A stretch of 64,000 nucleotides of DNA. Source: Bradyrhizobium sp. CCGB01. Lineage in GTDB: Bacteria; Pseudomonadota; Alphaproteobacteria; Rhizobiales; Xanthobacteraceae. How positions within the stretch are numbered: position 1 is the first letter of the stretch; each line of letters begins with the position of its first letter. The DNA is taken from assembly GCF_024199795.1 (NCBI RefSeq), contig NZ_JANADK010000001.1, positions 3,410,001-3,474,000 of the forward strand, given 5' to 3'. The position numbers and the translations under genes were made by a program. This document shows, in pieces, positions 33,233 to 42,159 of this stretch. The notes under the pieces are model-generated. The model was not told the origin of the DNA, searched no databases, and worked only from the letters and a program-made list of their open reading frames with translations.

Positions 33233-34405
33233 ATGACGACACTGTCCGTTAAAGACCTTCTCCCCGAGGATGGAACGAAGGGGACGCTGGTTGGCCGCGT
33301 CTGGCTGCCGCAGGTGAACGGTCCGGCCGTGGTCGCCGTACGCGCCGACGGTGTCTTCGATGTCACCGCCAAATTCCAGACCGTCAGTGCGCTCTGCGAG
33401 GAAGACAATCCGGCCAAGGCACTTGCCGCGACCAAGGGCGAGCGCATCGGCGATCTCGAAGCCATCGTCGCCAACACGGCGCCGGACCGGCGCGATCCGA
33501 AAAAGCCGTGGCTGCTCGCGCCCGTCGATCTCCAGACCCTGAAGGCCGCCGGCGTCACCTTCGCCATCTCCATGCTGGAACGCGTCATCGAGGAGCGGGC
33601 CAAGGGCAACCCGGCCTCGGCCGAAGCGATCCGCAAGGAAGTGACGCGGCTGATCGGCGACGATCTGTCAAAACTCAAGCCGGGCTCGGACCAAGCGATG
33701 CACCTGAAGCAGGTGCTGATCGATCAGAACGCCTGGAGCCAGTATCTCGAGGTCGGCATCGGCCCCGATGCCGAGGTCTTCACCAAGGCGCCGACCTTGT
33801 CCTCGGTCGGCACCGGGATGGATGCCGGGCTGCATCCGAAATCGACCTGGAACAACCCCGAGCCCGAGCTGGTGCTGTTCGTGTCGAGCCGCGGCAAGAT
33901 CGTGGGCGGCGCGCTCGGTAACGACGTGAATCTTCGCGACTTCGAGGGGCGCTCGGCGCTGCTGCTGTCGAAGGCCAAGGACAACAACGCGTCCTGCTCG
34001 ATCGGCCCCTTGCTGCGCCTGTTCGACGACAGCTTCACGCTCGACGATGCGCGCAAGCTCGATATCAGCCTGAACGTGAAAGGTGCGGACGGTTTCGTCC
34101 TCGACGGCCATTCCTCGATCAGCATGATCAGCCGCGATCCCACTGATCTCGTCGCGCAGACGATCGGCAAGGTGCATCAATATCCGGATGGCTTCGTGCT
34201 GTTCCTCGGTACGATGTTCGCGCCGGTCAAGGATCGCGATGCGCCGGGGCAGGGGTTCACGCACAAGCGCGACGACATCGTCACGATCGCGGCGCCCCAG
34301 CTCGGCAAGCTGGTCAACCGCATGCGTACCAGCGACGAATGCGAGCCCTGGACCTTCGGCATCGGCGCGCTGATGAAGAACCTGGCGCAGCGCAAGCTGA
34401 TCTAG
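33233..34405 (+). CDS. Fumarylacetoacetate-hydrolase-family enzyme (GguC-like)
   Basis: A 390-residue FAH-fold enzyme. The catalytic C-terminal domain has PTLSSVGTGMDAGLHPKSTW, then NNPEPELVLFVSSRGKIVGG (the metal-binding E-x-E), LGNDVNLRDFEGRSALLLSK and QGFTHKRDDIVTIAAPQLGK. Members hydrolyse C-C bonds of diketo acids or dehydrate 2-keto-3-deoxy sugar acids. In Agrobacterium a gene of this family, gguC, accompanies chvE-gguAB; those partners occur 10 kb downstream here, so a 2-keto-3-deoxy-pentonate or -hexonate role is plausible. Start ATG 33233. It follows the HEAT gene after 113 bases and more likely belongs to the sugar block. Confidence 0.8.
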   Translation: MTTLSVKDLLPEDGTKGTLVGRVWLPQVNGPAVVAVRADGVFDVTAKFQTVSALCEEDNPAKALAATKGERIGDLEAIVANTAPDRRDPKKPWLLAPVDLQTLKAAGVTFAISMLERVIEERAKGNPASAEAIRKEVTRLIGDDLSKLKPGSDQAMHLKQVLIDQNAWSQYLEVGIGPDAEVFTKAPTLSSVGTGMDAGLHPKSTWNNPEPELVLFVSSRGKIVGGALGNDVNLRDFEGRSALLLSKAKDNNASCSIGPLLRLFDDSFTLDDARKLDISLNVKGADGFVLDGHSSISMISRDPTDLVAQTIGKVHQYPDGFVLFLGTMFAPVKDRDAPGQGFTHKRDDIVTIAAPQLGKLVNRMRTSDECEPWTFGIGALMKNLAQRKLI

Positions 34406-34448
34406 CGTCGGTTCGTTTTCGACTCGCGTAAGCGAACTTGCAGGAGGT

Positions 34449-34536
34449 CGTCATGCCCGGGCTTGTCCCGGGCATCCACGTTCTTGCGTCCGCGGGGTGA
34501 GGCGTGGATGGCCGGGACGAGGCCCGGCCATGACGG
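34449..34536. repeat. Intergenic palindromic repeat (CGTCATGCCCGGGC class)
   Basis: It contains the hairpins GCCCGGGCTTGTCCCGGGC and GGCCGGGACGAGGCCCGGCC, with GCATCCACG and CGTGGATGGCC inside and GTCATG/CATGAC at the ends. The design matches the repeats at 28607 and 56488 (two GC hairpins flanked by an inverted TGTCAT-like end), but the core sequence differs. Confidence 0.65.
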
Positions 34537-34650
34537 CGCAGCTCTCGCCGGGCCGTAATTCCATCATCCCCGCGTTGTATATCCGGAACAAAATCCCGCT
34601 TGGCGTGTCGTCTGCGCAGCCCGCCCGCACATCCGCGTCAATTCTCCAAA

Positions 34651-34669
34651 TAGTCAAATAATATGACTA
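34651..34669. promoter_or_regulatory. Palindromic operator candidate upstream of ytfQ
   Basis: TAGTCAAATAATATGACTA is symmetric at 8 of 9 paired positions around 34660. It lies 119 bases before the ytfQ start, in an AT-rich stretch. The GntR/FCD regulator encoded at the end of the importer operon is the likely ligand-responsive binder; this is inference. Confidence 0.5.
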
Positions 34670-34788
34670 GTAGGAACTCATCTTCCGTGAAATAGTCCGT
34701 CTCGCCGCCTCAAAAGTCGGCCTGCGGGTGCCATACTACCAATTGGCGCCCGAGATAACACAAGATGACTTCTTGGGAGACACGCCTG

Positions 34789-35754
34789 ATGACCCTCAAA
34801 GCCCTCTTTGCGGCCAGTGCTACGGCCGCGTTGTTGCTCGCGCTGCCGGCCAGCGCCGCCGAGCTCACCATCGGCTTCTCGCAGATCGGATCGGAATCCG
34901 GCTGGCGCGCGGCCGAGACGTCGGTCTCCAAGCAGGAGGCCACCAAGCGCAAGGTCAATCTCAAGATCGCCGACGCCCAGCAGAAGCAGGAGAACCAGAT
35001 CAAGGCGATCCGCTCCTTCATCGCGCAGAACGTCGATGCGATCTTCCTTGCGCCGGTGGTCTCGACCGGTTGGGACTCGGTGTTGAAGGAAGCCAAGGAG
35101 GCCAAGATCCCGGTCGTGCTGCTCGACCGCGACATCGACCCCTCCGGCAAGGAGCTCTATCTCACCGCCGTGACCTCCGACAGCGTGCATGAAGGCGAGG
35201 TCGCCGGCGACTGGCTGGCCAAGACCGTCGGGGCTAAGGCCTGCAACATCGTCGAGCTGCAGGGCACGGTCGGCGCCAGCGTCGCCGCCAACCGCAAGAA
35301 GGGCTTTGACACCGCGATTGCCAAGCATGCGAACCTGAAGGTGGTGCGCAGCCAGACCGGTGACTTCACCCGTGCCAAGGGCAAGGAAGTGATGGAGAGC
35401 TTCATCAAGGCCGAAGGCGGCGGCAAATCGATCTGCGCCGTCTACGCGCACAACGACGACATGATGGTCGGCGCCATCCAGGCGATGAAGGAAGCCGGCC
35501 TCAAGCCGGGCAAAGACATCCTCACCGTCTCGATCGACGCGGTCCCCGACATCTTCAAGGCCATGGCCGCCGGCGAAGCCAACGCCACGGTCGAGTTGAC
35601 GCCGAACATGGCGGGCCCCGCGCTCGATGCCATCGCGGCCTTCAAGGCGAAGGGCACGGTTCCGCCGAAGTGGATCCAGACCGAGTCCAAGCTCTATACG
35701 GCCGCCGACGATCCGCAGAAGATCTACGACAGCAAGAAGGGCCTCGGCTACTGA
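34789..35754 (+). CDS. ytfQ: Sugar ABC transporter substrate-binding protein, YtfQ-like
   Basis: Periplasmic sugar receptor of the ribose/galactose family (321 residues). A Sec signal (MTLKALFAASATAALLLALP to SAA) precedes ELTIGFSQIGSESGWRAAET. That sequence, with QKQENQIKAIRSFIAQNVDA, VELQGTVGASVAANRKKGFD and SQTGDFTRAKGKEVMESFIK, is almost diagnostic of E. coli YtfQ, the galactofuranose receptor. ATG 34789 has GGGAG nine bases upstream; ATG 34765 is a poorer alternative. It heads an operon with its ATPase, two permeases, a GntR regulator and galactose/arabinose-oxidising enzymes. Bound sugar is probably galactose or arabinose, perhaps in furanose form. Confidence 0.9.
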   Translation: MTLKALFAASATAALLLALPASAAELTIGFSQIGSESGWRAAETSVSKQEATKRKVNLKIADAQQKQENQIKAIRSFIAQNVDAIFLAPVVSTGWDSVLKEAKEAKIPVVLLDRDIDPSGKELYLTAVTSDSVHEGEVAGDWLAKTVGAKACNIVELQGTVGASVAANRKKGFDTAIAKHANLKVVRSQTGDFTRAKGKEVMESFIKAEGGGKSICAVYAHNDDMMVGAIQAMKEAGLKPGKDILTVSIDAVPDIFKAMAAGEANATVELTPNMAGPALDAIAAFKAKGTVPPKWIQTESKLYTAADDPQKIYDSKKGLGY

Positions 35755-35764
35755 GGCAGGCACC

Positions 35765-35793
35765 GCGCCGGATCGCTTCCAGTGATCCGGCGC
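35765..35793 (+). terminator. Hairpin between ytfQ and ytfR
   Basis: GCGCCGGATC (35765-35774) and GATCCGGCGC (35784-35793) form a perfect 10-bp stem with a 9-base loop, ten bases after the ytfQ stop, followed by CCCCTTCG. It probably protects the ytfQ message or attenuates read-through. Confidence 0.65.
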
Positions 35794-35870
35794 CCCCTTC
35801 GAAATTGCTGCGCAAACGAATAGGCTGGGTGTCCGCATCGTCAGCGGGTGCCGGTGGGAGTGACGTCGCC

Positions 35871-37415
35871 ATGGAGAACGGCCCGGATCCTGCTCCTTCG
35901 CTGCTGGAGGTGCGCGGGATCAGCAAAAGCTTCGGTGCTGTGCGTGCGTTGCAGGAGGTCGACTTCACGCTGCGTGCCGGCGAGATCCATGCGCTGCTCG
36001 GCGAGAACGGCGCCGGCAAGTCAACGATGATCAAAGTGATCACCGGCGTATTCCCACGCGATGCCGGTATCGTCAGGCTGGGCGGTGAAGATGTCGCGCC
36101 GCGCTCGGCCAAGGCCGCGCTTCGGGCCGGCATCGCTACCGTCTACCAGGAGGTCAATCTGCTGCCGAACCTCTCGGTGGCGCAGAACCTGTTCCTCGAC
36201 CGGCAGCCGATGCGCTTCGGCATCGTGCGTGAGGGCGAGATGCGACGCCGCGCGAAAGCGCTGCTCACCGATTTCGGCCTCGATATCGACGTCGCCGCGC
36301 CGCTCGGCGGCTATTCCGTCGCCGTGCAACACGTCACGGCGATCGCGCGCGCCGTCGATCTCTCCGCGCGCGTGCTGATCCTGGACGAGCCCACAGCGAG
36401 CCTCGACCGTCACGAGGTCGAGATCCTCTTTGGCATCATGCGTCAGCTCGCCAAGCGCGGCATCGGCATCGTCTTCGTCAGCCACTTCCTCGACCAGGTC
36501 TACGAGATCTCCGACCGCATCACGGTGTTGCGCAACGGCCGCCTGGTCGGCGAGCGCGAGACCGCTTCGCTGCCACGGCTCGAGCTGATCCGGATGATGC
36601 TCGGCCGCGAGCTGGCGGAGACCACCAGCACCCGGGCGTCGGCGGGAGAGCATCAGTCGCGCCAGGTCTGCGCGAGTTTCGAGAACTACGGCAAGGCCGG
36701 CTATGTCGCGCCGTTCAATCTCGAGCTGCGCCATGGCGAGGTCGTGGGGCTCGCCGGCCTGCTCGGTTCGGGCCGGACCGAGACGGCGCGGCTGGTGTTC
36801 GGCGCCGAGCGTGCCGATGGCGGGCAGGCGAGGGTGGAGGGGGCGCCCGTGCGGCTCCATTCGCCGCGCGAGGGCGTGCGTCACGGTTTTGGCTATTGCC
36901 CGGAGGAACGCAAGACCGACGGCATCGTCGCCGAGCTCACCGTGCGCGAGAACATCGTGCTCGCGCTCCAGGCCAAGCGCGGCCTGCACCGGCCGCTGTC
37001 GCGCCGTGAGCAGGACGAGATCGCAGGCCGCTACGTCAAGATGCTCGACATCCGCCCGCCCGATCCGGAGCGCCCGGTGGGCCTGCTGTCAGGCGGCAAT
37101 CAGCAAAAAGTGCTGCTGGCGCGCTGGCTCGCGACCTCGCCGCGTCTCCTGGTGCTGGACGAGCCGACCCGCGGCATCGACGTCGGCGCGCATGCCGAGA
37201 TCATCCGCCTGATCCGCGAGCTCTGTGATGACGGGCTGGCGCTGCTGGTGATCTCCTCCGAGCTGGACGAGATCGTGACCTATTCCGACCGCGTGGTGGT
37301 GCTGCGCGACCGCGCCCATGTCGAGGAGCTCGCGGGCGAGGCGATCGACGTCGGCAACATTCTCGCGGCCATCGCCGCCGATGGCGCCGGTGTCGCGCAT
37401 GAGGGCCGGGCATGA
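35871..37415 (+). CDS. ytfR: Sugar ABC transporter ATP-binding protein, YtfR-like (double ATPase)
   Basis: A 514-residue tandem ATPase. The first domain has Walker A GENGAGKSTMIKVITGVF, Walker B ILDEPTASLDRHE and a degenerate signature (GYSVAVQHVTAIARAV). The second has the altered Walker A-like LLGSGRTETARLVFGAE, signature LSGGNQQKVLLARWLATSPR and Walker B LVLDEPTRGIDVGAH. This asymmetry is normal for RbsA-type proteins. The frame is open upstream, but ATG 35871 has GGGAG ten bases before it and begins the domain. It overlaps the next permease gene by four bases. Confidence 0.9.
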   Translation: MENGPDPAPSLLEVRGISKSFGAVRALQEVDFTLRAGEIHALLGENGAGKSTMIKVITGVFPRDAGIVRLGGEDVAPRSAKAALRAGIATVYQEVNLLPNLSVAQNLFLDRQPMRFGIVREGEMRRRAKALLTDFGLDIDVAAPLGGYSVAVQHVTAIARAVDLSARVLILDEPTASLDRHEVEILFGIMRQLAKRGIGIVFVSHFLDQVYEISDRITVLRNGRLVGERETASLPRLELIRMMLGRELAETTSTRASAGEHQSRQVCASFENYGKAGYVAPFNLELRHGEVVGLAGLLGSGRTETARLVFGAERADGGQARVEGAPVRLHSPREGVRHGFGYCPEERKTDGIVAELTVRENIVLALQAKRGLHRPLSRREQDEIAGRYVKMLDIRPPDPERPVGLLSGGNQQKVLLARWLATSPRLLVLDEPTRGIDVGAHAEIIRLIRELCDDGLALLVISSELDEIVTYSDRVVVLRDRAHVEELAGEAIDVGNILAAIAADGAGVAHEGRA

Positions 37416-38404
37416 CAGCGCTGTTGCCGCGCCGCGGCCTTGCCCAGATCCTCGCGTTGATCGTCATCCTGGCGGTCGATCGCATCGTATCGCCGCAATT
37501 CTTCGATCTGCGCCTCCAGGATGGCCGGCTGTTCGGCAGCCTGATCGACGTGCTCAACCGCGGCACGCCGGTGGCGCTGCTCTCGCTCGGCATGGTGCTG
37601 GTGATCGCGACGCGCGGCATCGATCTGTCGGTCGGTGCGGTGATGGCAATCTCGGGCGCGATCGCGGCAAGCCTCGCCGACACTCACAGTCTGGCCGTGG
37701 TCCTTGCGGCCGCGCTTGGCGCCGGACTTGTCTGCGGATTGTGGAACGGATTTCTCGTCGCGGTGCTCGGCATGCAGCCGATCGTGGCGACGCTGATCCT
37801 GATGGTGGCCGGGCGCGGCATCGCGCAGCTCATTACCGAGGGGCGCATCGTGACCTTCTCCTCGCCGGATCTGGTCTGGCTTGGCAATGGCGCGGTGCTC
37901 GGCCTGCCGATGCCGGTCGCGATTGCCTTGGGCATGCTGATCCTCACCGGCGCGGTGGTGCGCGGGTCGGCGCTCGGACTGCTGATCGAGGCAACCGGCG
38001 GCAATGCGCGTGCGAGCGAGCTTGCCGGCGTCGGCACGCGCGCCATGATCCTGGCGGTCTATGTCTGGTGCGGCATCTGTGCCGCGCTCGCGGGCGTGAT
38101 CGCGGCGGCCGACATCATGGGCGCCGATGCCAACAATGCCGGCCTCTGGCTCGAGCTCGACGCCATCCTCGCGGTCGTGATCGGCGGCACCTCGCTGTTC
38201 GGTGGCCGCTTCAGCCTCGTGCTGGCCGTGCTCGGTGCGTTGATCATCCAGACCATGAACACCGGCATTCTGCTGTCGGGCTATCCACCGGAGTTCAATT
38301 TGCTGGTCAAAGCGGTGGTGGTGATGGCGGTGCTGCTGCTGCAATCGCCGAAATTTTCGGGGATTGCCGGGATCGCCGCGCGGCTGCGGAGGGCCAAGGC
38401 ATGA
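37412..38404 (+). CDS. ytfT: Sugar ABC transporter permease, YtfT-like
   Basis: First permease of the YtfQ-type importer (330 residues, about nine hydrophobic segments). It has the RbsC-type sequence GMVLVIATRGIDLSVGAVMAI, GTRAMILAVYVWCGICAALA and VVIGGTSLFGGRFSLVLAVL. The ATG overlaps the ATPase stop (ATGA) and its own stop overlaps the second permease (ATGA). Two different permeases per system is the YtfT-YjfF arrangement. Confidence 0.88.
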   Translation: MTALLPRRGLAQILALIVILAVDRIVSPQFFDLRLQDGRLFGSLIDVLNRGTPVALLSLGMVLVIATRGIDLSVGAVMAISGAIAASLADTHSLAVVLAAALGAGLVCGLWNGFLVAVLGMQPIVATLILMVAGRGIAQLITEGRIVTFSSPDLVWLGNGAVLGLPMPVAIALGMLILTGAVVRGSALGLLIEATGGNARASELAGVGTRAMILAVYVWCGICAALAGVIAAADIMGADANNAGLWLELDAILAVVIGGTSLFGGRFSLVLAVLGALIIQTMNTGILLSGYPPEFNLLVKAVVVMAVLLLQSPKFSGIAGIAARLRRAKA

Positions 38405-39381
38405 AAGGCCTGCCGCCCGTCCTCATCACCGCGATCGTGCTCGTTGCCGGCTTTGCGCTCTGCGCGGTGCAATTCCCCAACATCGCCTCGACCCGCGTGG
38501 TCGGCAATCTCCTCACCGACAACGCCTTCCTGGGCATCGTCGCCACCGGCATGACCTTCGTCATCATCTCCGGCGGCATCGACCTCTCGGTCGGCTCGGT
38601 GATCGGCTTCACCACCGTGTTCGTCGCGCTCGCGATCGAACGCTGGGGCGTGCCGCCGCTGGCCGCCTTCGTCGCCATCCTCGCACTCTCGGCGGCCTTT
38701 GGCGCGGCGATGGGCGCCGTCATCCATGTCTTCGATTTGCCGCCGTTCATCGTGACGCTCGCCGGCATGTTCCTGGCCCGTGGCGCGAGCTTCCTGCTCT
38801 CGACGGAATCGGTGCCGATCACCGCGCCCGTTTACTCCACCGTGTCGGATTTCGCGCTGCGGATGCCCGGCGGCGGGCGATTGACGGCGATCGCGATCAT
38901 CATGCTCGTGATCGTGATCGGCAGCGCGCTGCTTCTGCAGCTCACCCGGTTCGGCGCCAATGTCTACGCGCTCGGCGGCAGCCGGGCGACCGCGAGCCTG
39001 ATGGGCGTTGCCGTCGGCAAGATGACGGTGAAGATCTACATGCTGTCGAGCCTGCTCGCGGGCATCGCAGGCATCGTCTTCTCATTCTATACCAGCGCCG
39101 GCTATTCGCTCTCCGCGGTCGGCGTCGAGCTCGACTCCATCGCGGCCGTCGTGATCGGCGGCACGTTGCTCACGGGCGGGCAGGGCTCGGTGATCGGCAC
39201 CTTCCTCGGTGTGCTGATCCAGGGCTTGATCCAGACCTACATCAATTTCGACGGGACGCTCTCGAGCTGGTGGACCAAGATCGCGACCGGCGTCCTGCTG
39301 TTCGCCTTCATCGCCTTGCAGCAGGGGTTGGTCGCGCTCGCGCGGCGGCCGGTGGCGAAGCGCGCGGGAGCAACCACATGA
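38401..39381 (+). CDS. yjfF: Sugar ABC transporter permease, YjfF-like
   Basis: Second permease, 326 residues. It has GMTFVIISGGIDLSVGSVIG, LPPFIVTLAGMFLARGASFL, LGGSRATASLMGVAVGKMTV and AAVVIGGTLLTGGQGSVIGT, all typical of the YjfF half of the galactofuranose importer. Start ATG 38401 is inside the ytfT stop overlap; the longer open frames in the same phase are not used. The stop overlaps the GntR gene start (ATGA). Confidence 0.88.
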   Translation: MKGLPPVLITAIVLVAGFALCAVQFPNIASTRVVGNLLTDNAFLGIVATGMTFVIISGGIDLSVGSVIGFTTVFVALAIERWGVPPLAAFVAILALSAAFGAAMGAVIHVFDLPPFIVTLAGMFLARGASFLLSTESVPITAPVYSTVSDFALRMPGGGRLTAIAIIMLVIVIGSALLLQLTRFGANVYALGGSRATASLMGVAVGKMTVKIYMLSSLLAGIAGIVFSFYTSAGYSLSAVGVELDSIAAVVIGGTLLTGGQGSVIGTFLGVLIQGLIQTYINFDGTLSSWWTKIATGVLLFAFIALQQGLVALARRPVAKRAGATT

Positions 39382-40154
39382 CCTCGCGCATTGTCGTCAT
39401 CCCGACACGGCGGGCGCATTCCAACCACGCGGAGGTGGCGCGCTCGATCGGCGTCGACATCATCGCGGGCCGCTATGCCGAGGGAACGCGGCTTCCGGGC
39501 GATGCCGAAATGATCGCCATGTTCGGCGTGTCGCGGCCGGTGCTGCGCGAGAGCGTGAAGACCCTGGTCGCGAAGGGCCTGCTCACCACCAAGGCGCGGG
39601 TCGGCACGGTCGTGCGCGAGCGTGCCGCCTGGAACATGTTCGATGCCGACGTGCTCGCCTGGCATCTGGACGCCGGCATCGACAAGCGCTTCCTCAACGA
39701 TCTTGCCGAGATTCGCCTCGCGGTCGAGCCGCGCGCCGCCATGCTGGCGGCGATGCACCGTTCCGAGGACGACCTCGCCGAACTCCGTCGCTGCATGGAC
39801 CGCATGCGGCTCGAGGCTTCCGATTCCGTCGGCTTTGCCGACGCCGACCTCGCGCTCCATGTTGCAGTGGCGCGCGCCTCCGGCAATCTGTTCATGCGCT
39901 CGATCGGCCACGTGATCGAGGCCGCCCTGCGCGCCTCCTTCCTGCTCAGCGCACCGGTCGAGCCGGAGGACCGCGACACCGTGCTGCTCTGGCACCAGAA
40001 GATCGTCGATACCATCGCCGCCGGCGACGCCGAGGGCGCGTCGGAGGCGATGGTTTATGTCATTCACAACGGCATGCGCCGCCACGAGGGCACGGTGATC
40101 GAAACCGCGCCCGCCGAGGCGTTGCCGTCCGCGGATACTGGAGAACAAGCGTGA
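39378..40154 (+). CDS. GntR-family (FadR/FCD subfamily) transcriptional regulator
   Basis: A 258-residue regulator: N-terminal winged HTH (GVDIIAGRYAEGTRLPGDAE, then MIAMFGVSRPVLRESVKTLV) and a C-terminal FCD effector domain with RLAVEPRAAMLAAM, DADLALHVAVARASGN and the metal/ligand histidine in WHQKIVDTIAAGDAEGA. Sugar-acid or keto-acid intermediates are usual effectors. It is encoded in the middle of the sugar operon, overlapping yjfF (ATGA) and the dehydrogenase gene (four bases), and probably controls this operon through the palindrome before ytfQ. Confidence 0.87.
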   Translation: MTSRIVVIPTRRAHSNHAEVARSIGVDIIAGRYAEGTRLPGDAEMIAMFGVSRPVLRESVKTLVAKGLLTTKARVGTVVRERAAWNMFDADVLAWHLDAGIDKRFLNDLAEIRLAVEPRAAMLAAMHRSEDDLAELRRCMDRMRLEASDSVGFADADLALHVAVARASGNLFMRSIGHVIEAALRASFLLSAPVEPEDRDTVLLWHQKIVDTIAAGDAEGASEAMVYVIHNGMRRHEGTVIETAPAEALPSADTGEQA

Positions 40155-41077
40155 CCGAACTTCGCATTGCCATCGTTGGCTTCGGCAAGATCGCGCGCGA
40201 CCAGCATGTCGGCGCGATTGCGGCGGTTCCGGGCGCGACGCTCGCGGCCGTCGCGAGCCGCAACGCATCGCTGCCGGGACTGCCGCATTTTGCGACCATC
40301 GAAGAATTGCTGGAGAAGGGGCCGCACATTGATGCGGTTTCCCTTTGCACGCCACCGCAGGTACGGCGTGCCCAGGCCGCCGCGGCGCTCGCTGCCGGCA
40401 AGCATGTGATGCTGGAGAAGCCGCCCGGCACCGGCGTTGCCGAGCTCGATCCGCTGATCGCAATGGCGACGGAGGCCAAGCGGACGCTGTTTGCGACCTG
40501 GCATTCGCGCTATGCGCCCGCGGTCGAGCCGGCGCGCGAGTGGCTTCTCACGCGGCGGATCACCTCCGTGCACATCAACTGGAAGGAAGACGTTCGTGTC
40601 TGGCATCCCGGGCAGGGCTGGATCTGGGAGCCGGGCGGGCTCGGCGTCTTCGATCCCGGCATCAACGCGCTCTCGATCCTGACCCGTATTCTGCCCAGGC
40701 CGGTGTTCGTCACCGCGGCCGAGCTGGCCTTTCCAGCCAATTGTCAGGCGCCGATCGCCGCGAACCTGACGCTGACCGACATTGGCGGCTTGCCTGTGAC
40801 CGCCGAGTTCGATTTCCGCCAGACCGGACCGCAGAGTTGGGATATCCTCGTCGCAACCGACCAGGGCCAGTTGACGCTGTCCGGCGGCGGCCGTCGCATG
40901 GAGATCGACGGCAAGGCCGTTGCCGACGCGCCCGATCAGGAATATCGCGAGCTGTACAGGCGCTTCGTCGAGCTCACCGCGACCGGCGCAAGCGATGTCG
41001 ACCTGGCGCCGCTGCGTCTCGTTGCCGATGCTTTCCTGCTCGGCAAGCGCACGATCGTCGAACCGTTTGTGGATTAG
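40151..41077 (+). CDS. Gfo/Idh/MocA oxidoreductase: D-galactose / L-arabinose 1-dehydrogenase
   Basis: Predicted NAD(P)-dependent oxidation of the sugar C1 to a lactone (308 residues). The Rossmann motif is RIAIVGFGKIARDQHVGAIA; the catalytic EKP is in HVMLEKPPGTG; TLFATWHSRYAPAVEPAREW, then WKEDVRVWHPGQGWIWEPGG and LGVFDPGINALSILTRILPR match the Azospirillum L-arabinose and Pseudomonas D-galactose 1-dehydrogenases closely. It starts on an overlap with the GntR gene. The epimerase and lactonase genes follow directly, giving the order expected for a non-phosphorylative pathway. Confidence 0.9.
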   Translation: MTELRIAIVGFGKIARDQHVGAIAAVPGATLAAVASRNASLPGLPHFATIEELLEKGPHIDAVSLCTPPQVRRAQAAAALAAGKHVMLEKPPGTGVAELDPLIAMATEAKRTLFATWHSRYAPAVEPAREWLLTRRITSVHINWKEDVRVWHPGQGWIWEPGGLGVFDPGINALSILTRILPRPVFVTAAELAFPANCQAPIAANLTLTDIGGLPVTAEFDFRQTGPQSWDILVATDQGQLTLSGGGRRMEIDGKAVADAPDQEYRELYRRFVELTATGASDVDLAPLRLVADAFLLGKRTIVEPFVD

Positions 41078-41079
41078 AC

Positions 41080-42159
41080 ATGGCTGGCTCAAAAACGATA
41101 GAAAAAGACGTCTTCGGAACGCTGCCGGACGGCCGCAACGTCGAGCGTGTCGTGTTGCGCGGGGAGGGCGGATTCGAAGCTCGCATCATCACCCATGGCG
41201 CGGTGATCCAGGCGCTGATCGCGCCGGACGCCAGGGGCGGTTACGACGACGTCGTGCTCGGCCATGACGTGTTCGCCGGTTATCTCGCCGAACGAAAATT
41301 CTTTGGGGCCACTGTCGGCCGCTATGCCAATCGCATCGCGAACGGACAGTTCTCGCTCGACGGCGAGGCGGTGCAGCTTCCCGTCAACAACGGCCCGAAT
41401 GCGCTGCATGGCGGCCTCGACGGCTTCGATCGCAAGCTCTGGGAGATCGCCGGCATTGACGACGGTGCGGAGCCGGGCGTCACGCTCACCTATTCGAGTC
41501 CGCATGGCGAAGAAAATTATCCGGGCCGGCTCGACGTGCGGCTGACCTATCGCGTCACCGGCCCGGCCGAGCTGTCGCTGATCATGGAGGCCCGAACTGA
41601 CCGGCCGACCATCGTCAACCTGACCAACCACAGCTTTTTCAATCTGGAAGGTGCGACGTCAGGCACATCGATTCTGGATCATGAACTGACGGTCGCGGCC
41701 GACCATTTTCTTGCCATCGACCCGACCGCAATCCCGCTGCCGGAGCCGCCGCGCGGGGTGGCCGGCACGCCGTTCGATTTCCGCGATGCCCAGGCGGTCG
41801 GTGCGCGTATCCGGCAGAACGATCAGCAATTGCGTAACGGCAAGGGCTACGACCACACCTACTGCCTCGGCCTGGACGGCAAGCTTGCGCTCACGGCGCG
41901 GCTCGAAGCGCCGCGCTCTGGGCGTGTCATGGAGCTGTTCACCGATCAGCCCGGCCTTCAGGTCTATTCCGGCAACTATCTCGACGGCACGATCGCGGGC
42001 AAGGGCGGTAAACTGATCCGGCAGTCGGATGCCATGTGTCTCGAGCCGCACATGTGGCCGAATTCGCCGAACCGGCCGGACTTCCCGAGTCCGCGCCTCG
42101 ATCCCGGCGAAGTCTATCGCCATCACACCGTCTATCGCTTCGCGGTGAGGTCGTCATGA
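41080..42159 (+). CDS. galM: Aldose 1-epimerase (mutarotase)
   Basis: Interconverts alpha and beta anomers of a free aldose to feed the dehydrogenase. The 359-residue protein has the galactose mutarotase pattern: KFFGATVGRYANRIANGQFS, NNGPNALHGGLDGFDRKLWE with the catalytic-region histidine, LTNHSFFNLEG with the second histidine, GYDHTYCLG, and the C-terminal CLEPHMWPNSPNRPDFPSP with the catalytic glutamate. ATG 41080 follows the dehydrogenase stop by two bases. It overlaps the lactonase gene by four bases. Confidence 0.93.
   Translation: MAGSKTIEKDVFGTLPDGRNVERVVLRGEGGFEARIITHGAVIQALIAPDARGGYDDVVLGHDVFAGYLAERKFFGATVGRYANRIANGQFSLDGEAVQLPVNNGPNALHGGLDGFDRKLWEIAGIDDGAEPGVTLTYSSPHGEENYPGRLDVRLTYRVTGPAELSLIMEARTDRPTIVNLTNHSFFNLEGATSGTSILDHELTVAADHFLAIDPTAIPLPEPPRGVAGTPFDFRDAQAVGARIRQNDQQLRNGKGYDHTYCLGLDGKLALTARLEAPRSGRVMELFTDQPGLQVYSGNYLDGTIAGKGGKLIRQSDAMCLEPHMWPNSPNRPDFPSPRLDPGEVYRHHTVYRFAVRSS

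Larger units (their letters stand above)
34406..34788. other. Intergenic region, 383 bp, before the sugar importer
   Basis: It holds a palindromic repeat (34449-34536) and an operator candidate (34651-34669). The ytfQ promoter must lie in its right half, which is AT-richer than its surroundings. I see no gene in it. Confidence 0.5.

Noticed and set aside
37318..38400. Upstream extension of the yjfF frame
   Set aside because: It overlaps ytfT in another frame and is Arg/Ala-rich; the ATGA overlap at 38401 gives the real start.
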